The position numbers were made by a program, and so were the translations under genes. DNA of 64,000 nt from Orobanche coerulescens (taxonomy: Eukaryota > Streptophyta > Magnoliopsida > Lamiales > Orobanchaceae). Positions 57,758 through 64,000 of the stretch are shown here, piece after piece (within the stretch, counting starts at the first letter, position 1; the number at the start of each line of letters is the position of its first letter). Where the stretch lies: contig CM065814.1 in NCBI GenBank assembly GCA_033398695.1, forward strand, positions 19,154,358-19,218,357, in the 5' to 3' direction. Below the pieces are notes generated by a model, which saw nothing but the letters and a program-made list of their open reading frames with translations, ran no database searches and had not been told where the DNA came from.

Positions 57758-59103
57758 ATGATGCCATCATCTCAGTATGCCGGTGCTCGTAAGTTTTTCC
57801 TAACTTGACTCGTTTCACCGTTCTGTTTTATTCCTGTCTTAGTATCTTGTTGCGTTTTGCGTTTGAATTGTACTTACCCGTTACTTCTTCAGAATTCCTG
57901 CTGGTAGAGGACGCGGACGCGGTCGCGGACGCGGTAGGGGACGTGGCGCAGCCGGTGGGACGGCCATGTCCGATCACTCGGAAGCTGATTCGGCGATGCC
58001 TTCTTTGTCGAACAGTATTCCCCCTAGTTCCGGAGGTCAGCAGGACCAATCTGCTAGCTCCGGTAATGCTAATGAGAATGTTGGAGTGGCTAATATTTTG
58101 CAACAAGTAGCGAACCAGATGACGCTACTGACTCAGGCCGTTCTGGTCGGCCAAGCTAATGCCAACCCGGTTCCGCCTACTGGATTCCGGCAATGATAAG
58201 TTACTTCAGGACGTGATTCGTATGCGTCCTCCGCAGTTTGATGGTGCTTCCGACCCTTCTGGTTGGGAGAATTGGCTATTAGAGATGGAGAAAGTATTTG
58301 AGGCTGCTAATTGTTCTGAGGAGAGGAAAGTACCCATTGCTCAGTACTTTCTCGCCAAGGAGGCAGCAACGTGGTGGCAAGCGGTGAAACCGCTTGACCG
58401 GGCAGCCACGTGGGCAGAGTTTCGGGATCTGATGGAAGATGAATTTTGTCCATGGCCAGTGAAAGAGGGGAGGATCCGAGCCTTCTTTGAGGCTAAGCCC
58501 CAAGATGTTCCTATTTTTCAAGCTATCAAAGACTACAATCAACAGCTGCATTATGTGAGAAACCAAGTCCGAGATGAGCTTGACAAGATCCGCCACTTTG
58601 ATATGCGGATGAAACCGAGGGTGCGCCACTACATGGCTGGTCTGGGGTGCACGACTTTAAAAGAGTATCAGAATAAAGTGATGGCTTACGAGATGTCGTT
58701 TTCTGCGACAGAGACGGCAACCGAAGGAAAGAAGCAGAAGACCTCCGGTCAGTTTTCGGGAGGCAAGTCAGGAGGGTATCCGAAGGCTCAGTCTAGTTCG
58801 CGAGTCTTGAGTCGCCGCCATCGATTGGGCGAGCGATTCTAGGTCTGCTCCTACTGGTTCCGTTCGTGGTCCTACGTGCTTCAACTGTAGTCGTCCGGGC
58901 CACATGATGAGTGAGTGTGATAGGCCTTCGATTCAGTGTCTTGCTTGTGGTCGGATGGATCATCGTGCTAAGTTTTGTACGGATGCAGCTCGGGCTCCAG
59001 TTACTCAGATATCAGCCCCAGCTGCGGGAGAGCCGAGTGTGAATCAGGCAGCGACAGTTCCTCAGCCGCAGCAGAGTTATGGTAGAGGTCGAGGACGTGG
59101 GTA
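57758..59103 (+). pseudogene. E8 gag
   Basis: A Gly/Arg-rich leader (GRGRGRGRGRG at about 57900-57950) is followed by MSDHSEADSAMPS (57966) and the coiled QQVANQMTLLTQAV. A frameshift near 58190 leads into the gag domain (MRPPQFDGASDPSGWENWLLEMEKVFEAANC, YFLAKEAATWWQAVKPL, WAEFRDLMEDEFCP). Another shift near 58830 leads to two CCHC knuckles (CFNCSRPGHMMSECD and CLACGRMDHRAKFC). An in-frame TAG lies at 59101. Confidence 0.85.
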
Positions 59104-61299
59104 GCCTTCTAGAGAGGGAGCTTCTAGTGCGTGGTCTGTCCCGGCCCGTGTGTATGAGATGAGGCGAGCCAGAGATCCCGACGCGACGGTGGCTACAGGT
59201 ACCGTTCACATCCTTGACCATCCTGTTTCCGTATTGTTCGATTCTGGTGCTACGCATTCTTTCATATCTATGGATTGTGTGCGTCGTCTGTATGTTGATT
59301 GCCTTGTTACTTGTGAGCCTTTTGTTGTTAAACTGCCTAGTGGGGATAGCATCGTGGGGGATCGTGAGGTTAGAGATTTTCCAGTGAGTATCGCGGGGAG
59401 GGTTTGGCCTTCTAATCTGATTGCGTAGACATTAGGGATGAAGATTTGATTCTGGGTGAGGATTGGCTGGACCGTCATGGGGCGATCATGAATTATAGAA
59501 CGAGGACTATTTTGATGTTAGCCTCTGACGGTACTGAGCATTCTTTTGTGGGGCGTAAGCGGAGTATCCAGAGACTCCTGATCAGCGCCTTGAGGGCGGT
59601 GAGGCTTCTTCGGAGAGGTTGCACGGGTTATTGGTGTTACGCTTTGAGATCGGAAAAAGGGGGAGTCAAGCTCTCGTCTATTCCGGTAGTGTGTGAGTAT
59701 CCTGATATTTTTCCAGACGAGTTGTCGGGTTTACCGCCGGACCGAGAAGTTGAGTTTACCGTCGATTTAGAGCCGGGTGCAGCACCGATTTCTAAGACGC
59801 CATACCGTATGGCGCCTGCCGAGATGCTTGAGTTGAAGAAACAGTTGGGGGAGTTGCTAGACATGGGGTATATTCGACCGAGCGCTTCACCTTGGGGCGC
59901 ACCGGTCCTGTTTGTGAAGAAGAAGGATGGGTCACTTCGTTTGTGTATCGACTACCGAGAGTTGAACAAAGTGACCATAAAAAACAAGTATCCGCTCCCG
60001 AGGATTGATGACTTGTTCGATCAGTTGCAAGGGGCAACCATGTTTTCGAAAATTGATTTGAGATTGGGGTATTATCAGCTCCAAGTGAAGGATACCGATA
60101 TTCCGAAGACGGCCTTTCGGACGAGATACGGTCATTACGAGTTTGTGGTTATGCCTTTTGGGCTAACCAACGCCCCAGCCGTGTTCATGCAGCTTATGAA
60201 CAAAGTCTTTATCGAGTACCTCGATAAGTGTGTAGTCATTTTTATCGATGACATCCTGATTTACTCGAGGAGCGAGGAGGAGCACGCCCGTCATTTGCAT
60301 ATCGTGTTAGATATTTTGAGAACTTAGCATCTTTTTGCGAAGTTCTCAAAATGTGAGTTTTGGTTGCGGGAGGTTATGTTTCTCGGTCATATGATTTCGG
60401 CCGAGGGTGTTCGTGTGGACCCACATAAGGTAGAGGCAGTTTTGGATTGGGCGCCGCCCAAGAACGTGAAGGAGGTCCGCAGTTTTATGGGATTAGCCGG
60501 GTATTACCGTAGATTCGTCGAGGGGTTCTCTAAGCTCGCTCGACCGCTGACTCAGTTGTTACAGAAGTCAGAGAAGTTTGTGTGGATCGATGAGAGGCAG
60601 AATAGTTTTGAGGAGTTGAAGAAGCGGTTGACGATCGCTCCTGTTTTGGCTTTACCGAGTGGTAATGAGGGTTTCTCACTTTTTAGTGATGCTTCGGGCC
60701 AAGGGCTCGGATGCGTACTTATGGAGCACGGGAGGACGATTGCCTATGCATCCCGTCAGTTGAAACCGTACGAGTTGAATTACCCTACGCACGATCTTGA
60801 GTTGGCCGTAGTTGTATTCGCGTTGAAGATCTAGCATCATTACTTGTATGGCTCGTCGTGTCATATTTTCACCGATCACAAGAGCCTGAAGTACATTTTC
60901 ACCCAGAAAGAGCTTAATATGAGACAGAGGAGATGGTTGGAGTTGATTAAGGATTACGATCTCGAGATCCTTTATCATCCGGGCAAGGCTAACGTGGTAG
61001 CAGATGCCCTGAGCCGGAAATCGATATCGCTTCGGGCGCTTGAGTTACTTACGGCTCAGCCAGAGCTTCAGCAGGAGTTGATGAGGTTGAGTGTCGATAT
61101 TGTACGGCCCGAGAGTTCCGGACAGCTGCGTACTCTTGAGATTTCTTCATCTCTGGTCGATGACATTAAATCGGGACAGTTGGAGGACCCGATGTTTGGT
61201 CAGCTTCGAGAGAGTGTAGGGAGGGGGAAAGCCCCGGGATTCGTTATTCATGAGGACGGTGTGTTGAGATTCCGAGGTCGGTTGTGTGTTCCGAACGAC
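59104..61299 (+). pseudogene. E8 protease, RT, RNase H and integrase start
   Basis: Protease VSVLFDSGATHSFIS has an intact D-S-G-A. A stop and frameshift at about 59428-59446 precede [19 protein letters not shown] keeps [13 protein letters not shown] and [12 protein letters not shown], so both catalytic Asp sites are present. An in-frame TAG lies at 60325 (before [13 protein letters not shown]). RNase H has [15 protein letters not shown], a TAG at 60832 where related proteins have Trp (KI-stop-HHYLYG), [14 protein letters not shown] and ADALSRKS. The integrase zinc region is cut by E9 after [11 protein letters not shown]. Confidence 0.88.
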
Positions 61300-62755
61300 T
61301 GATCGCTGGGATTCGCGTAGTATGGTTTTCAAATCCGATCAATTTTAAAATTTGTAAAACCTCGAAGTATTTCCAAGGTATCGAACCCAAGGGAATTGAT
61401 GTGTCGAAAATAAAAGAAGTAACTCTACTCAAAATTTGACTGCTATTTAGGAAACCGAAAATTTGGTTTGTTTCTAATTATCTAACTTCAAAAATCGAAG
61501 AACAAAAATTAAATAAAAGATGAATTATCTAAATCAAGCAAATAAAGCAAATTAGCAAGATAAAATCACAAGTCGAAAGGTAATTGATCCTAGGGTAGTA
61601 TCATCTAATTGAGTTCACACAATCCATTCACTTGATTCCTTTTCCCCAAATTTTAATTCAATCCTAGAAATAATCACTCAGCCGATCTAGAATTCCGATC
61701 AAGGTAATCTAGAAAGATAGTTAATCTAAACCCTTTTTCTCGCTAAGGCTCAAAGAATTTAAATCACTTAAAAAGCGCCAACTTATTTATCTATGATTTA
61801 TCTTACTCCACTTAGGTCTCAAGATTAAATCATATTGTGCATCAAGTATTTCCACTAATCAATTACTCCTTCCGGACAAAATTAATTAGCTAACATGCAT
61901 CGATTAAGGGCCCTTTAATCTAGCATGAGATTTAACACATCTTGAACACAAGCCTAGGATGAAAGGTCAAAAGGTAATCAAAGGAACATCATGTGAACAA
62001 CAATTAAAATTACTAACCCTAGAATCAATCAATGGATTTAGCCAGACATAATTGAAATTAAACAAGAAATAAATGGAGAATGCATATTATTAATATGAAA
62101 AGAGAGATTACAACCCTTTCGGATGAACTCTAAGTCTTCAATCTCTGAAAAACAATAATAGTTGCTGCCTCCAAAAAGTTCTTGCATCAAAGGAATAAAT
62201 CTTGCTAAATAAATGTGAAAATCTGCTCAAGATGATAAAGGATGAAAAAGAATGATGAAAGATGATAAGGGCTGATGAATTCTCCCTAAACTAGGTCTAG
62301 AAGGAGGTTTATATAGCCTAAGGGGGTTAAAATCCCGATTAGCCCTAATCTAGGAAACAAAAATCTATCCAAAAGAGTCAAAATCCGTCAAAACACGAAA
62401 GTCCGTTGGGCAGCCTATCGGACTGGCCTATCGGCCGATAGTTGGTTCGTCGATCTCTTCAATCGGTAGGGCAGGAACACCTTTCGGACGAACCTATCGG
62501 CCGATAGGCTACCCGATAGGTTCGTCTGTCTCTTGCAAAAAATCCGTTTCTTCCGTCCGTGACTCGACTCTCGGTCCTTTGTCTCGTTCTGGGTCCTTTT
62601 GGCTCTAAAAACCTGCAAACACACTAAAACCAACCCAAACGCGTAATACGGCTCGACTAATCATAAATAAGCCAAATACGAGCACATTAATCACGAAACG
62701 AGATAAAAACTTAGTATAAAATCCTAGAAATAAGTGGTAAAATTACCACTTATCA
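61300..62755 (-). repeat. E9 3' LTR
   Basis: On the minus strand it starts TGATAAGTGGTAATTTTACC at 62755 and ends AGCGATCA at 61300. Its 5' end contains a perfect 20 bp palindrome (62733-62752 region, AAGTGGTAAAATTACCACTT). Near its 3' end CCCTTGGGTTCGATACC resembles the U5 of Athila elements. Confidence 0.78.
62307..62520 (-). promoter_or_regulatory. E9 LTR promoter: CTATCGGCCGATAG palindromes and TATA box
   Basis: Perfect palindromes lie at 62428-62441 and 62493-62508 (CCTATCGGCCGATAGG), with half sites near 62414, 62463 and 62512. On the minus strand a TATA box (CTATATAAACC, 62307-62317) lies about 100 bp downstream. Confidence 0.65.
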
Positions 62756-62773
62756 AACCCCCCCAAACTTAAG
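62756..62773 (-). other. E9 polypurine tract
   Basis: The minus strand reads CTTAAGTTTGGGGGGGTT against the LTR start, the same core as in E7. Confidence 0.75.
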
Positions 62774-64000
62774 CCTTGTTCGTCCCGAACAACAAAAAGA
62801 AAAGAAAAAGAAAGTCGTGAATCATCGTGCAACTCATAGTGTTCAACCTAATCAATACTATCCTGTAATTCTCTCTAAATAATCCGAGTGTCGTAAAAGC
62901 GAGCCGCACTCGAATAATGATTCCGCAAAGTAGTCAAGTTCACCTAATCATTCGTTCATGAAGAAAATCCAGCTCAAAGATTAACAAAACGTGAGTCAAA
63001 TCGACCGTCAATATGAAAGGCTAAAATAAACAAGCTAGTTCGTCCCGTTACACAGTCTAGTGGCACAATTTTCACGAGTTTCATAACAAATAAACCTCGG
63101 ACAGTATTCCCTTATATATATGTTCAAGAATTTGATTCGAGTTGACCACTAGGTTAGGATCTCGTGATGTTTCATCGGGGTAATCCTAGGGTGGAACTTC
63201 CATTCTCATGTATTAAGAAACCGTTTGACGTAAAAGACACTCATGGGGCACATGGATGCTTCTAGTTACTAAGTTCCCGTCTACAGCGGAGAAACAACTC
63301 GAATATATAATTTCTGCATGTCCGAATCAAGGTCGCCGTTTTGCGCGAGAGTAAACAGCGGGTCACGCGAATACCCCCGGTTACTAGGTTCCCTATCATT
63401 GGCACATGTGAAATATCTAAATCACTAGCCTAATCAGAGTCGTCGTTTTACGCGAGGGCAAACAACGGGTCACGCGAATGCCCCCGGTTACTAGACTTCC
63501 CTTCATAGAACAACATTATCTCGACTTTTGGGAAAAACTGACCGACTCAAAACTCAAGCTAAGTGCCAACACGACTAAAGAAACAGTACGACTCACTATC
63601 CGGAAGATGTAACCAGACGTATTGACGGTGATTTTAAAACAAGTATGTATCGTCTCTTATCTGCCAAGACCTTTACAATCACGAAAAATTTTTGGACCTA
63701 AATAAATACTATGCAAAACAGAAATAACTGACTACAACTCGACTAAAACTCGACCGTTTCTTCAGAGAGAAAAACAGTGTCGTAACATCGGTATCACACA
63801 AATAGAAGCACGAAAAATTCACGAATAAAGAAAAACTAAGACAAGCAAGGCTATCTAAAACAAACAACGAAAAGCAAATAAAAGCAAACACGAAATCTAA
63901 AAAAAAAACTACTACAACCTAAAAAAAATAGAAACTATCAAACACACCAACCGAAAATGAACATAAAAATCTAAAAAAAAAACTAAGCAACAAAAGCCAA
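62774..64000 (-). other. E9 internal noncoding region with repeats
   Basis: Two units of about 110 bp at roughly 63330 and 63440 share CGCGAG(A/G)G(T/C)AAACA(G/A)CGGGTCACGCGAAT and CCCCCGGTTACTAG. A third partial copy (GGTTACTAAGTTCCC-like) is near 63272. No ORF is recognised. Confidence 0.6.

Larger units (their letters stand above)
55649..61299 (+). mobile_element. E8: Tekay-like Ty3/gypsy element, 5' part
   Basis: 5' LTR, iMet-type primer site, gag, protease, RT, RNase H and the integrase zinc region are on the plus strand. The element is inserted in the E6 integrase at 55648 and cut at 61299 by E9. Its remaining 3' part would lie beyond the window. Confidence 0.88.
61300..64000 (-). mobile_element. 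E9: Athila-like element, 3' end, minus strand
   Basis: A 1456 bp LTR (61300-62755) is followed by a polypurine tract and 1.2 kb of internal noncoding DNA running off the right edge. LTR start TGATAAGTGG and tract AAGTTTGGGGGGG resemble E7, but the rest is diverged. It interrupts E8 integrase and is the innermost insertion of the right-hand nest. Confidence 0.8.

Noticed and set aside
57758..57892. Possible intron (57789-57892, GTAAGT to TTCAG) at the start of E8 gag
   Set aside because: Borders look good, but joining them leaves the gag frame off by one base, so I do not annotate it.

Overview
The window is nuclear DNA of a flowering plant, most likely a dicot with a large, transposon-dense genome. 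The reasons are several lineages of plant Ty3/gypsy elements (Tekay-like and Reina-like chromoviruses, Athila-like elements), a Ty1/copia relic, hAT, CACTA, Harbinger-like and Stowaway DNA elements, an Au-type and a TS-type SINE, and two intron-containing plant gene relics. I see no intact host gene and cannot name the species.

Left block (1-19800) is nested retroelements. E1 (+ strand, only its 3' part, with a 3.6 kb LTR) sits in the 3' LTR of E2, a minus-strand Tekay-like element (5171-14557). E2 carries a 688 bp hAT-type MITE with a perfect 8 bp target duplication inside its integrase. E2 abuts a fragment of another Tekay-like LTR (E3, to 15745). Next comes a decayed Ty1/copia pol (15746-19800) split by a solo LTR (16442-17405) with a perfect 5 bp target duplication.

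Middle block (20045-38394) holds two broken host genes. The first is a prolyl-tRNA synthetase relic (20045-30397). Eight exons can be followed; they carry a frameshift and stop codons, the last exons are missing, and one exon contains a SINE. A Reina-like element (E5, 21817-27709) lies in one intron and is itself interrupted by a Harbinger-type MITE and a TS-type SINE. The second is a BTB/POZ-BACK protein relic (30881-34841) with a tandemly multiplied first exon and a nearly 1 kb inverted repeat in place of the front half of the BTB domain. Then comes AT-rich DNA with MITEs.

Right block (38395-64000) is a deeper nest. A hAT transposon (transposase with BED finger) is split by a CACTA element. 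It is interrupted by E6 (minus, Tekay-like). E6's 3' LTR holds the complete Athila-like E7 (41768-52743), and its integrase holds E8 (+, Tekay-like). E8 is cut by E9 (minus, Athila-like), which runs off the right edge.

The most striking signal spans these elements. At least five LTR families carry clusters of short CpG-containing palindromes upstream of, and often close to, a TATA box. Each family has its own arms, but most share a CG-N2-CG centre: TTAGCGCACGCTAA in E1, TTACGGCCGTAA in E6 and E7, ATAACGTACGTTAT in E8, CTATCGGCCGATAG in E9. GTGCCGCGGCAC in E2 has adjacent CGs, and the solo LTR has a few GCGATCGC-type sites. In E7 the same palindrome array also precedes a TATA box just upstream of the third ORF. 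This looks like a family-specific cis-regulatory module shared across retrotransposon lineages; that reading is inference.
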